Below are positions 37,663-50,100 of a stretch of 64,000 nucleotides of DNA, in pieces (within the stretch, counting starts at the first letter, position 1; each line of letters starts with the position of its first letter). The notes beneath the pieces are model-generated. The model saw only the letters and a program-made list of their open reading frames with translations. It did no database searches and was not told where the DNA came from. The translations under genes and the position numbers were made by a program. The DNA lies in the NCBI RefSeq assembly GCF_040807025.1, contig NC_090954.1, positions 320,001 through 384,000 on the forward strand, written 5' to 3'. The DNA comes from Struthio camelus. Lineage: Eukaryota; Chordata; Aves; Struthioniformes; Struthionidae.

Positions 37663-39615
37663 CCCAACCACAGATCTCCGACTCGGACTTAAAAGACTTG
37701 CACAAGTTGAAACAATAGTTGATGACTCTGCCAGTAATCACCTTCGGAATTACTGGCATTATTCACAGATTCTTACTTTCACTGCTGCAATAAACTAGGC
37801 CAGAACCAGTAAGAAAAGAGTTCCTATGAAGAACTGCATTCTGTAAACCTTTGAGCGGTTTAGACATTTTTCTACCAGACAGACCTTCCTCCCCACCTGT
37901 TTAATATGCATGCTGAAGAAACAGGGAAGCACAAAGAGGTTACTGAAGTCAACAACGCTCTGTAAGTATCTAATCAGGGCAAAGGCAGCAAAACTGCTGC
38001 TAAAACTGAGAGAAAGCTAAATTAATACCATTAACATCCCCTCCCCCTTACAATTCTATCATTCTATGGTATTCTCTCCCTTACAGGGACAGCTAGATAT
38101 CCAAAAGAGATCCCAGTCCTACAGTGCCAGTGTGGCTCTTCTGAACCTTTTGGTCCATCCTCCTAATTCTCCGTCAGCCTTCCTCTCCTTGCAAATCCTC
38201 GCCCTCACCTTCCCCGAATGGCTCTGCCTCTTACCTCCAGCACTGCATCATCTCCGAGCAAGACATACATCAGGAATGCAAGTACTGGCAGTACTATGCA
38301 GAGCAACTAGAGACAGGCTAAAGCTTCCTCTTTCTACAAGCAAGTTCTCACTTCCTGTTCACTTACAAATATTTTTCCCCAGTTTAGCAACCACCTCTCT
38401 TAGTAATAGACTGAAAAGCATCTCATCCTTCCCTAATATACAATCCTGCTTTTTTCCCCCAAATATTTGCCATTTTATTCCAGACTTTCCGTTCACAAAA
38501 TTCTGTAATACTAGTATGCTAAGAACAAAAACATGACCCTAGAATTGACTGAAGTTATATCAAAGCCCCTAAGAACAAGGACCAACACTATAAAGGAATG
38601 GAAGCTCTGCTGCCTATCTACCTGAGAATTTTGCTGTGTAACAAATGAAAAAAGAAACAAAGCTCAAATACAGCTTATGGACAAGTATTTGACAGTTTTG
38701 TATCTGTTACAAGCAGTTGGGCTGATTATCTGGCTACACAGTTCAATTACATCTAAAAGCCACTCACTAACTTCAAAGAGCTATATACCTCTAACCTCTT
38801 CGGGCTAGGAATATATCTGCAATGAAGGACCTCTTAGAAATCCAAAGAGTTAAAGTCAGAATAAAATAGATACTTGAGTCATTGTCTAATGAAGCTGCAT
38901 ACACTCCTCTGGTTATTATTTTGATTAGTGGATTTTTGCAAGAGCCTACATATTAATACTATACTACTGCATCTATAGATTGTATCTATTCATGTCATCT
39001 CACAGAAAAATCACATGAGGATTATACAATTTAAACAGTTCACTGAACATGCTGTTGGGAATACACCCGAGAGGATCTGATCAAACAAACTATTTCACAA
39101 TTCTTTTCAAAACAGTTACAAAAATATGGCAAGCATCTACGAAGTACTTGCTTTATAGCAGAGAAAGAGGTTTCTTTTAAAAACATGTGCTGTTGTCATC
39201 ACTGAGACCTTCTGAGGTAATTATTTTCAAGAGGTGGGAATTTTTGCGAGATCTTCCATCATGGTTAGTGAAACTCTATATAGTAATCAGTCTTGAAAAG
39301 CTACGTCCTGGCCTTGAAGAATGAGAAAAGCCTCGAGTGTTATATGGACAGAAATATTTATATACGTATACATGCATGGGTGTAAGTTAAAGTTTGTAGT
39401 AACACAGTTACTGTCAGATTTCACTTGAATCAGTATAGTTCAAGCATTCATAAAACAGATTCTAGGATAGCCTGTGAAAAGAAAATGCCATTCTATTTTG
39501 TTTTGTTATTGTTTTTTTCTAAATCAAAGCTCACTTAAAGAGGTCAACATAGCATACACATACAGTCCAGACAGAAATAAAACTCTCACTCATTTCCAGA
39601 AGCAAGAACACTACT

Positions 39616-39672
39616 GGGGGGGGGGGGGGGGGGGGAGAAAGGCGGGGGGGAGAGAGAGAGAGGAGGGAGGAA
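39616..39672. repeat. Poly-G and GA-rich simple repeat
   Basis: Twenty consecutive G bases (39616-39635), then a G-rich stretch and an AG dinucleotide run. The tract can form G-quadruplex structure and is a likely spot for sequencing or assembly length error. Confidence 0.95.
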
Positions 39673-42600
39673 TGATATTGGAAGGAAAAGCTTGTCTCCA
39701 TGGGATTAAAAGTTTGATAAGAGTTTTTCTAAAAAAGAACAGTAATTCTACTCTCAAGAACTCGATAACTGTGTAACAGTGCTGATACAAATTTCCACCT
39801 GACCTTTCTCACTTCTGACAAGCAATCGCCTGTCTTTTGCAACTATCCACAGTTTGAGAGGATTTATTCTTCACTCTCCGTGTAAATGAAGTATAAATGG
39901 TTTCTCTTACATTTTAGCGTCACATGGTTTCCAAGCTCTAATCTTAATGATGTCTTGCCAGACTGTACACCAAGCAAAGGTAGGAGTCATATACCTCTAG
40001 ACAGAGAACAAGCAATACGAAGTTCTTATTATATCAAGTTTCTCAGTGTAAAATTAAACAAGAACCTGTAGTCATAGCTGATTTTTAAATAGATTAAAAA
40101 GCACAGTTTGATAGCCTCTTAATAAGGAAGCTGAATTCAGATCATGTAGAAGTCAGCTACGTTTCCATCTCTGCATGCTAGAACCGCCTGTCAATAGATG
40201 AAGTTCCTCATACTGGCAAGACACTACAATATTTGTAAAGACCATTTACATCGGATTTCATTGAGCAACAGCTGTAGACTTGAAGATTTTAACTTTGAAA
40301 AAGTTAATCCTTTTAATGTATCTGCATCTGCACAACCCATTCGTATGATGGACATAATTTTCTTTTTTTCACCGGTCTTCCATAGTTTTGTTACCATGTT
40401 TCTGTGGAGGACTAGAGACAGATAGCTGTGCAACGACACGGTGAACAAACTTCTGCTCTCCTAACAGTCTCCAGTGAGTATATAATCTGTAACTCCCTGA
40501 GATATTATCAGTTTCATGCACACAGTATTTAATTAGTCTCTTGCTCTAAAAGCCAGCCTTGGGTGTCACTTAAAAGATGCATCTATTACACAATGGAATG
40601 ACAGGAAGACTTATGAGTTCTCGTTATGAAGCAAGTCTTGAGAAATTGAATTACTGAACTCTTTGCCATCAGTAAGTACCCCTTCGCCCTTTTTTCGCCC
40701 TTTTTTCTGCTGCCTCCAAGAAGAGCCCAAAGCGCCACCTTCTGTTTAAAAACTGGAACCACAAATAATAATGCAAGCAGCAGGTGAACTACTGGGGTGA
40801 GTCATTCACACATTCAAATCTACCTGGTTGGGTACCAAAAAATAAACATGTTTTCCTATTAAACAGCTCAGCGTATGTCATATCTGACAGAGCTGCTGCT
40901 CTTCTAGAACAGCAAGCAAACGAACAGCTAGACCATAGCTGCCCAAGTGGCATGCATCCAAATCCAGACATCAAGGATATTTTGCCTAGATTTCAGCAAG
41001 TGACCAAACGAGTAACACTTTGTGCGTTTTTGCAGAAAATTGAAACCTCATAGAGCACTTCAAGCATGTTATCACAATTTCCAGCAGGAAGACAGCATGC
41101 AATATCCAGGAGGCCCAAAGCTGAAGTGAAGATAAACAGATTTTGATAAAATTACACCACAGACCTCACACTAACGTTATTCATTGGACTCTTACGACAA
41201 ATGAACAGCCTTATATTAGAACAATGTAATTAACACATGCAAGTACAAAATTTGGGAGTATAGAAGAACAGTCCACTCTAAGAGCTGCTCCCCCAATACA
41301 GAGAACATGAGAGATTATAAGGACAACAAAATTAATCTTCAGAAAAAAAAATCAGGTTTTCTTATCATTGTTTTTCTGGGGGAGGAAGGAGGTCAGATGA
41401 GGAATGAGCCAGACAGGCACACCGTGTGTTGATCAGACCTATCCTTGTAATAATTAGAGTATTAAAGAAGTTTTTATTCGCATCTTCAATTTACAGTCTA
41501 GCAATGTAACAGATGTATTTACTGTCAAAGCTACAACAGAACTTGCAACATATTTGGCTAAAATTAAAAGAGGGAAAAATATCATGTAATATTAGATCAC
41601 ACTTCAACCAAAAGACTGATTTGTTTTATCTATTTGAAAGACCAAGAAAAACTATAAATAACCCATCAATTCCCAAATCTAACAATAAATTGGGCTATCC
41701 TTTTCCATCAACCTCTGTAAAATAACCTTTATTTCAGCAGGCAGCTCCAGAGTAAATGGGTCCTGATCAATGTAGAGTCACAACTGAGAAATTGCTCATC
41801 AACAAACACAAAATAGGTGGTAGCCTTGTAAGTCAAACTGGATTCAGTGCAGTAAGGAGAAGATGACACTCAGTAGCTCACAAAAAATTTTCATTATGAT
41901 AATTACGAATTAAGTGTGGTGACATCATACTAATCAATTACACTCCTTTTATTATCAGTCAGTGACCTCTTGGCCAATTCATGCCCTGGCTCCTCTGATT
42001 CAACTCACTTTTGCAATAAAAGTGACTATGAAGGACATTTCCACGATACAGAGAATACAGTGCCCTTATGATGAGAAGAGACATAAAAAAACCAGACAGG
42101 CTGCAAACTACCCGGAAAAACGAATTTCCACAGTATTCTTTCTTAAATTCTCTTTTAAAAGAGTCCAAGTTGCCATTCCAGATACTGTAATGAGCACAAG
42201 CTGAACTATTACTGTCTTTCCAGAAAAGCTTAAGAAGTTATGGGGCAGAACGATCCCAAAACAAGTGCTTAAATTTCTGTACTGTTAGATCTAAACACTG
42301 TAGAAAAGACACAGAGCCAAATTACATTCTAGTGCAACTCCGGCAAAGTTGCCAGAGCATCTGTAGAATAAGAGGAAAAAAAAAAAAAAAGGCTGAAATG
42401 AAGAAGGAAATCTTGGACTGAGTACAGCCCTGAGAGACCAGAATTAGGACTGATTCACTCAATATTTTTAAATAATGATTCGGGCACAGGAAGTAGAAGT
42501 ACATTAATGAAATTTTGCAATGACAGTAAGTTGGGAGGTGTTGTCAATACAGAGGCAAACTGAAGTACCATTAAGAAACAATCAGATGACCTTTAAGATA

Positions 42601-43149
42601 GGAACGCAGGGGCAAGGCAGCACACAGAGGATTTCTCTTATAAGCTAAGAGCCAATCAACTAGAAACATGGGAGAAAGACTGGAGTGTCTTGATCTCAGA
42701 ACGATTACAAAGCTTCAGTGTTATCGGACTTGTCTCCCTATCTTTCATCCAAGCTAAACAACTGCCACAGCCAGTCAAAAACTCAAACCAGCTCTATTTT
42801 AATTAAATAAAGGCAGCAAAATTCAAAATAAATGCAATACTAAGTCAGAAATGAATGAGATTTTCAGCTGCTGCTAATTTGGGGAGGACCCTCCAAAAGT
42901 GTGCTGACTATACCAACCTTTCCTCAGTTGTCTCCAAAATGGCTTTTTCTTCTCGTTTTCTCTAGTCCTAGTTTCTCTCGCTCTGTAGCCTGAAAAAACA
43001 CTAGCCTCAGTGTATATATCTGTTTAAAAAGATATTTACCTATCTTAGTAAAAAGATATAAAAAAATTTCTTTTCAGAAAGTATGCAAAAAAATAGGTGT
43101 ACATAACACTTGAGAATAGAAAGAAAAATAAGGCAAAACTCTGTTCCCT

Positions 43150-44110
43150 GTATGAAAAAAAAAAAAAGGGCGGGAGAAGGTTGGCGCGGAGGCAAACAGC
43201 GGCAGGGGGCACGTTACAACGCCGGCGCCCCGGCCCCGGCCCAGGCCCAGGCGCTCACTTGGCCCTGCTCCTCACAGGCAGGAGCTGCTTCCACCAAGGG
43301 CCCCGGCCCCGGCCCCGGTCCAGGCAGCAGAGCGGGCCTACGGCGCCAGAGGGGCGGCTGCCTCACGCAGGGCCCCGGGACCGGGACCGGGACCAGAGCC
43401 GCCGCCGCCGCCGCCTCAGCCTCTCGCGGGGCCGCCGCAGGACCCGGTAGCCCCGGCAGCCCCCGCGCGGCGCCGCGGGGCGGGGAGGGGCGGGGCGGGG
43501 GCGGGGCGCGGCCCCCGCCCCCGCCCCCAGCGCTGAGGCGGGCCAGGCCAGGCCCCGCCCGCCGCGCCGCGCGACGAGAGCGCGCCCTCGGGCCAAAAGG
43601 CCAATCGGGCGCCGCGGCTTCAGCGCTCCTGCTGTGATTGGGAGCGGGCCTCCGCGAGGCCGCCCAATGAGGAGGCCGCGTGTACAGCGCGAGGCTGCGC
43701 TCAGTGTGCGGGGCCGCCATTGGGCGGCGGCGCGCGGCAGGATGGCGGCGGCGGCGGCGGCGGCGGGGGGGCTGGGCAGCGGCGACTTCTCCGACCTGCG
43801 GGAGATCAAGAAGCAGCTGCTGAGCGTGGCGGAGCGGAGCCGCGAGCGCGGGCTGCAGCACAGCGGGAAGTGGTGAGCGCGGCCGGCGGGCGGGCGGGGT
43901 CCGCGCTGCGGCTGGCCGGCCCCGCGCTGACGGCGGCTCTCTCCTTGCAGGGCCTCCGAGCTGGCCTTCGCCCTGGACCCGCTGCCGCTGAGCGAGCTGC
44001 CGCCGCCGCCCGCCCTCACCGAGGTAGGGGCCGGGCGCCGCCGCGGCTCGTGGTGCGCTCGGGGGGAGTCGCCGCCCCCCCCCCCCGACGGCAGGGATCG
44101 CCGGCCGTTT
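43150..44110. promoter_or_regulatory. CDC23: CpG island and CDC23 promoter with four CCAAT boxes
   Basis: Very GC- and CpG-rich sequence with repeated GGGGCGGGG Sp1-type boxes (about 43480-43510). NF-Y-type boxes lie at 43601 (CCAAT), 43637 (ATTGG), 43664 (CCAAT) and 43719 (ATTGG), the last ending 18 bases before the start codon. Spaced CCAAT boxes without a TATA box are typical of cell-cycle promoters. The transcription start is not determined, and the box at 43719 may be in the 5' UTR. Long minus-strand open frames here are composition artefacts. Confidence 0.8.
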
Positions 44111-47100
44111 CTTAAATCTACCTAAAATTAAGCGAAGTGTGCGAGTTTTTACAAGCTTCTGTGAAGAAGGCTGTTCAAAGTGCAGATTCTTTCGTAACGG
44201 TCTTAAATCCGTTCCGTTATATGCTCTTTTTAATAGGGTGGAGAGAAGTGAGCGCTTTTTCCCAGGTGACAGCACTCCATTTTGTATGTTGCTGTGGTAC
44301 CCTACGTGAGATAATCTGCAAGCAAAACTTCTGAAGTTGTGCTGCTTAATTTTTATTTGTTCATCTTTAATAAGGGTTAAAAATCGTTGCAATCGAAATT
44401 AGATCGATTAAACTTCAACTGGTTAAACTTCAATCCTTAAGACACATAAGAAATCAGTTTTATCTCCGTCTCCATAGAAGGACTTTCAGGCATACTGAAA
44501 AGTATGCTTTGTTAAATTTGTCAAATTACAGTAATGTAACATGTCATAAATGCATTGCAAAGCGTAGTCATGAAGAAGATGTTTATGCCTATAAATTAGC
44601 AGGTTAATGCTGCTTGCTGTGGATTACGTTTCTTATTTATGGTCATTCAGGCTCACTGAACACCTAATTCATGCCGTCTGGTGGCTTGCCATAGTCTGTT
44701 TTCTGGAGTGCCACAGTTTAAGTATTTCTGACCAGTCTGTACTTTTTATTTGAGAGCTAGAAATTTGATCCCATGAGGGAACAGAGAGACTATCAAATGG
44801 TACTCAAGCTATCTTTGCATGCGAATAAGCTCTATTTTTACCTTTCTAAGCAGTTTCTTTGATATAGTTCTAACTAGATGATTTACCTAAAACGTGTTAG
44901 AGCTTCTGAGGTCTTGAACTCCTCTTTATCCCTGCAGGAGGATGCTCGTGATTTGGATGCCTATACGTTAGCCAAGTCTTACTTTGATCTAAAGGAATAT
45001 GACAGGGCCGCATATTTTCTGCGGGGCTGCAAGAGTCAGAAGGCTTATTTCTTGTATATGTACTCTAGATACCTGGTAAGACAAACAGAAAAATTCCCTT
45101 TACTGCAGAACTCATCTGCTTCCCTTCCCTCCCTCATCTAGAACCTGGCATATCTTAGTCTTCTATACTGTTCCAAGTGACAGTATAGAAAGCCAAATTA
45201 TGTGGGGGGAGGTTTGTGGGTTTTTTGGGGGGTTTTCTAAGTGAGCTGGGTAGAATCATCTGTGGTGCTCTTGAAAACTCAGTTTAAATGATGCTACCAG
45301 AATTGCAGGCATCGTAAGGAATATGCTGCTGTAAAGTAAGCTTGTTTTTCTTCTGTTTTCCACAGTCAGGAGAAAAGAAGAAGGATGATGAAACAGTGGA
45401 TAGTTTGGGTAAGGCTGTAGTGTCAAGGAACATAAGACAATATAATGAAGCTTACGGTAGTGCCTCTTCATGCAAATCATTTCAGTTTTATGGCTTGCAC
45501 CGTGACTTTTTTTTTTTTGATTGTAACGTAGTTTGCTTTCAATTAATTGTTTTGACACAGGTTGCAGATTTTCATTTAGTAGTTCTTCTTTTAAAGCAGG
45601 TGATGATTAGACTTAATGATTTTTCTTCTAAAAAGAGAAAAATAATCAGAGGGTGGGAAGCTTTCAGGTCATGCCAGTGATGAATTCTGAGTGAACCCTT
45701 GACTTCACAATTACTGTGAATAATGCTTATTGTGATAAGCACCTTGACTGAAAGGTAGCTATTTGATTTTCTCTCCATGCAGGACCCCTGGAAAAAGGGC
45801 AGGTAAAAAATGAAGCTCTACGAGAATTAAGAGTAGAGCTTAGTAAGAAACACAAAGCACGGGAACTGGATGGATTCGGCCTTTATTTGTAAGTGTCTGC
45901 ATATATTTCTAATGTATTCATGTACACAGAGTATATGCCTCTGATAACTTGGTAACTTTTCTACTTGATAACTTTTTCTGCAGGTATGGTGTTGTGCTGC
46001 GGAAGCTGGACTTGGTGAAAGAAGCCATAGATGTATTTGTTGAAGCTGCTCATGTCTTACCTTTGCACTGGGGAGCCTGGCTGGAACTCTGCAACTTGAT
46101 TACAGATAAAGAGATGGTAAAACTTGGGAAATATCAAAACGTAATAAATTCCAGAGTCCATACTGATTCAGTAGCTGATGGATTAGTTGTCATGAGATTG
46201 GTGTCATCCACTGCTTTATTCTCCTGTGAGACTCTGTCAGGCAAGACAACCCAAGACTGTAAATTATGTTGTTGAAGTGTCTTTTTCTTCAATAGCTTGC
46301 CATGCTGTAGTCTGAGAATCTTTATTACAGCCAGGGCTAGCTTCTCATAGGGCCAGCAAATGGTTAAAGAAATGGCTGATTCACATATTCTGAAATAGTT
46401 GTCAATTGTCAACTGGGCTTTTGCCACGTGAGGGCGATCCTCCTTAGATATTTATTTATTTGTGTCTGGTTCTGGTTTCACAGTTACTGAGCACTTTAGG
46501 CGGTGGCCTGAAAGTGTATATAAAATCACTATGGGTATCGTTTTTGAATGTCTTTGCGCTTTGAAGTTTGCGCTTTTCTTGTCACTATTGTGCCAGTTAT
46601 ATGTAATGATACAAATCCTTTTGTAAATAGCCATTCAATCAAGTAAGTCCATAGTAAGGCTGTTCCTACGTTATTAGCAAGTGCAGTATAGTAGGCTTGA
46701 ATCTGTAGTGAGAAACAGTTGTATCTGGAGACCTGATGTTCACACTGTACATGATTTGAGGAGGTTACTTTGAACTAGCTTTAATCTGGTTTTGTGGCTT
46801 AGACACTGATTAGTAATGGGAGTGCATCTCTGAGTTTAGTCTCATCCTGAGAGAATGTAGTTTGCATCCTCTGATACAGGTCCATGATGTTAGACAAACT
46901 GCGATAGTGGGGATGACTGAGAAATTCACTTCAGAAGTGCACTTCTCATCCAGACTTAAAAAATTACATAGGTGTGCCCTTTGTCAAGTACAAAGCCCCA
47001 CATATGAAATGAAGGAGTATATCTAATAACTGAAGTTGGATATAGAAATAGATTTTGTCTTTATGCATGGGATTTATGTGACCGCTCCTGGAATTCTCGC

Positions 47101-50100
47101 TCAATTCTGGCTGGTAGAATACTTTAAAAAGTAGAGGGGGCACAGAAGAGGCCTTGGTGATTTGTGGAAAAAGAGAAATGTATTTCTGGTGAGACTGTTC
47201 ACAACTGTGTTCGTTTGGCTCATCAAAAATAGTGATTTGATTTATTTATTTATTTTTCTGATGCTCAAATGTGGGAGAAAAATACCGTCTTGGACGGTAT
47301 TTTGAATTTAGCGGAGAAGTAAGGCCAGTGGCTGAAGCAGAAGCCAGGTGCTTTCAGATTTGAAATAAGACAATCATTTTTGTCAGTTATTGTTGAAATT
47401 TCGGAAGAAATAGAGTCATTTCATTTGGTCAGTCATGGGATTATATAGGGAGTAACTAAATGTGATTCTGTGATTCATACTGTACTGTTCTTTAGACCAG
47501 ATGTTTGAATGCTCCTTTCTTGTTTCAATATTCTTAATTTATAGGCATCATTTAGTCTCTCCTGTGGAAGAACCCAGTATTAATTCTTGGTCCTAATACG
47601 GCTCTTTAATAGCTGGTGTTATGGCCTAAGAAAAAGATTACAGGAAAGTCTCCTACCTCAAGACCATCTGCTAAATCATGGGAGGGAAGATAATGGATTC
47701 TTTTCCACGGTTGGCTCTTAGAACACTACTGATTGTCATCTCTTCCTCCTCTTCTTTGGTTCTTGCTAGTTGAAGTTCCTGTCCTTACCAGATACATGGA
47801 TGAAAGAGTTCTTTCTCGCACACATTTATACAGAGCTGCAGCTGATAGAGGAGGCTCTGCAGAAGTATCAGAGTCTCATTGATGCAGGATTTTCCAAAAG
47901 CACTTACATCATCTCTCAGATTGCAGTTGCCTACCACAACATCCGAGGTCAGTGATACTTACTAGTAGGAGTGGGCCTCTTGATGCAAACTTAGCATTTG
48001 TAGTTCTTGTTCTCACGTCTGCTGTTCCTTGTTCAGATATTGACAAAGCTTTATCCATCTTTAACGAGCTAAGGAAACAAGACCCTTACAGAATAGAAAA
48101 CATGGACACTTTCTCCAACTTGCTGTATGTTAGGGTAAGCACCCTTTGTGTTGCCTACGTTATGTATCGTGCTAGTATTTGTCAGAGGTATTGTACCCAT
48201 TGGCAAAGCAGCTGTTGTTAACTAACCTCTCTAAGATAGGCTTTCAGCCTTTGTTTTCTGCCCCCTACCACTCCATGAAATAGATGCTGGGTATGCATTG
48301 CCAACCCCCTAGGTTTTCCTCCATCAGAAAATGTAATGTGCTCCTTTCCTCACCAGTTTCATTTCTCTGTTTCACTAGAGCATGAAGCCTGAATTGAGCT
48401 ACCTGGCTCACAATCTCTGTGAGATAGACAAGTATCGTGTTGAGACCTGCTGCGTAATTGGTGAGAGCCAGCTCTGTTACTTGTTCTATGCTGTCTGCAG
48501 ACTGTGGGAGAACATCTTAATAACCGTTATGAAAAGCATCTACCAGCAAGGCTGTCAAGACCACTTTGTGAACGTGGTCTCACACAGCCTAAAAAAGCAA
48601 GCGAAATGACAGAGTACCCCTTTTCATCGTCTCTCTCTGAAAAAGCTAGTGTAACATTGTCAGCGCAAAGAAGAGTTGAAGAAAGCCTTATGAAGACCCA
48701 TGTAGTCCGTAATCCCTTTATTTATGGTCCTGAAACTCCAATAGAAATAGCTCTGCGTCAGGTCTGGGAAATTCACGTATTAGATCGTGAAGTAAGCTTT
48801 CAATGGAGGGGGATGGATGGGATCTTAATTGGTTGGTGCAACTGGAAAAGGATTTGACCAGAGCACTGGAGAACAGACTGCTGTTAGGTCTTTTGAAGTT
48901 TGAATTATACCTGCCTTTAGTAGGTCTCTTTCTTTATACAGTTTTAATTTTAAAGGTAGTAGATAATACCTCTTCCACCTGTTTTCTGTTTTTCTGCTGT
49001 TTTTTGTCATTTATTTGTTTAAATTTTATGACTTTTTGCTTTAGGGAATTATTATAGCTTACGCTCCCAGCATGAAAAAGCAGCACTCTATTTCCAGAGA
49101 GCCTTGAAACTAAATCCTCGGTATCTGGGGGCCTGGACACTTATGGGACATGAGTATATGGAAATGAAGAACACATCTGCAGCTATTCAAGCTTATAGGT
49201 ATCGCTCATGCACTGCACAAAATAGTGTTTGAGGTCTGCATACATAAGGATTGGAGTAATACCTTCTGTATTTCCTTGTTAGTCTTTTACTGAATTTCGT
49301 CTTGATCCTGACTGCTTCCTGATTAGTGCATTTCTTTTTCTTTGACAGACATGCGATAGAGGTGAACAAAAGGGACTACAGAGCCTGGTATGGCTTGGGG
49401 CAAACCTATGAAATCCTCAAAATGCCATTTTACTGTCTCTATTATTACCGACGGGCCCACCAGCTCAGGTATGCTCAGTTGAGCATATGGCCACGTTTCT
49501 TGGTGTTCATTCTGAACTGCTTGCTGCCTGCTAAGGAAGTTAAATGCAGGAACTAAGTTGAGGGAAAAGGGCAAAAGCATCAGCCCCGTGATTTGTGCAG
49601 TCTCACTATACTGATTCCTTTCGGTTGTATTTGTTAATCCTTAGCAAAGGCTTTGTCAGTTAAATACTAAAGAGTGCTCGTCAGGAGTCTAAGTGACATT
49701 TTATATAAGAGAGAGGATGAAGGACTCTTGTCAGATATAGTCTTGGCTGGCTGTTCATTATGCTCCATTTAGGAATTGCTTTTTTACAGACCCAATGATT
49801 CCCGTATGCTGGTTGCTCTAGGAGAGTGCTATGAGAAACTGAACCAGTTGGTGGAAGCTAAAAAGGTAAGTGAGCACTAAAATATGGAGTAAGACAGGCT
49901 GTACGTTCGAATGTCTTCCAGGATACTGGATGGAGTTGCAGTAAAATTGTGTGGCTAGGGCTACCAGAACTCTCCCTTAGAGAAGGACAGAGATGAGAGC
50001 TTTTAGTAGCTGCTGCTATTTATTGCAGCCCTGAACCTAGCCTTAGAATGTAAGGAAGTGCATACAGCATGTTGTTGGGGCTTATTTAAACTGTTTCTGT

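Larger units (their letters stand above)
16734..43150. other. Gene-poor spacer between GFRA3 and CDC23
   Basis: About 26 kb, mostly AT-rich, with no recognisable coding gene. The human GFRA3-CDC23 interval is also non-coding. No clear AATAAA or ATTAAA was found in the first kilobase after the GFRA3 stop, so its 3' end is not fixed. Contents I could identify are MIR-like remnants near 19.8, 23.5 and 32.2 kb, a CR1 3' scrap near 22.15 kb, simple repeats, a 25-bp tandem pair at 26.7 kb, and the duplicated 186-bp segment at 36.7/37.5 kb. Open frames up to 156 codons (38066-38536) occur but have no recognised homology. Confidence 0.7.
46117..47769 (+). other. CDC23: CDC23 intron 6
   Basis: The largest CDC23 intron (1653 bases, phase 0). 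It holds a probable old CR1 piece (about 47085-47480), within which lies a perfect hairpin at 47279-47303. No additional exon is seen. Confidence 0.85.

Noticed and set aside
38066-38536. 156-codon plus-strand frame in the GFRA3-CDC23 spacer
   Set aside because: Rich in L, S and P from a pyrimidine-rich strand. It has no recognised domain and no convincing promoter or splice signals.
40784-41053. 89-codon plus-strand frame with fairly protein-like text
   Set aside because: No matching splice partner, no family recognised, isolated in the spacer.
43214-44392. A 392-codon minus-strand frame across the CDC23 promoter and first exons
   Set aside because: A composition artefact antisense to CDC23 exons 1-2. 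It is proline/arginine/alanine-rich with no recognisable domain.
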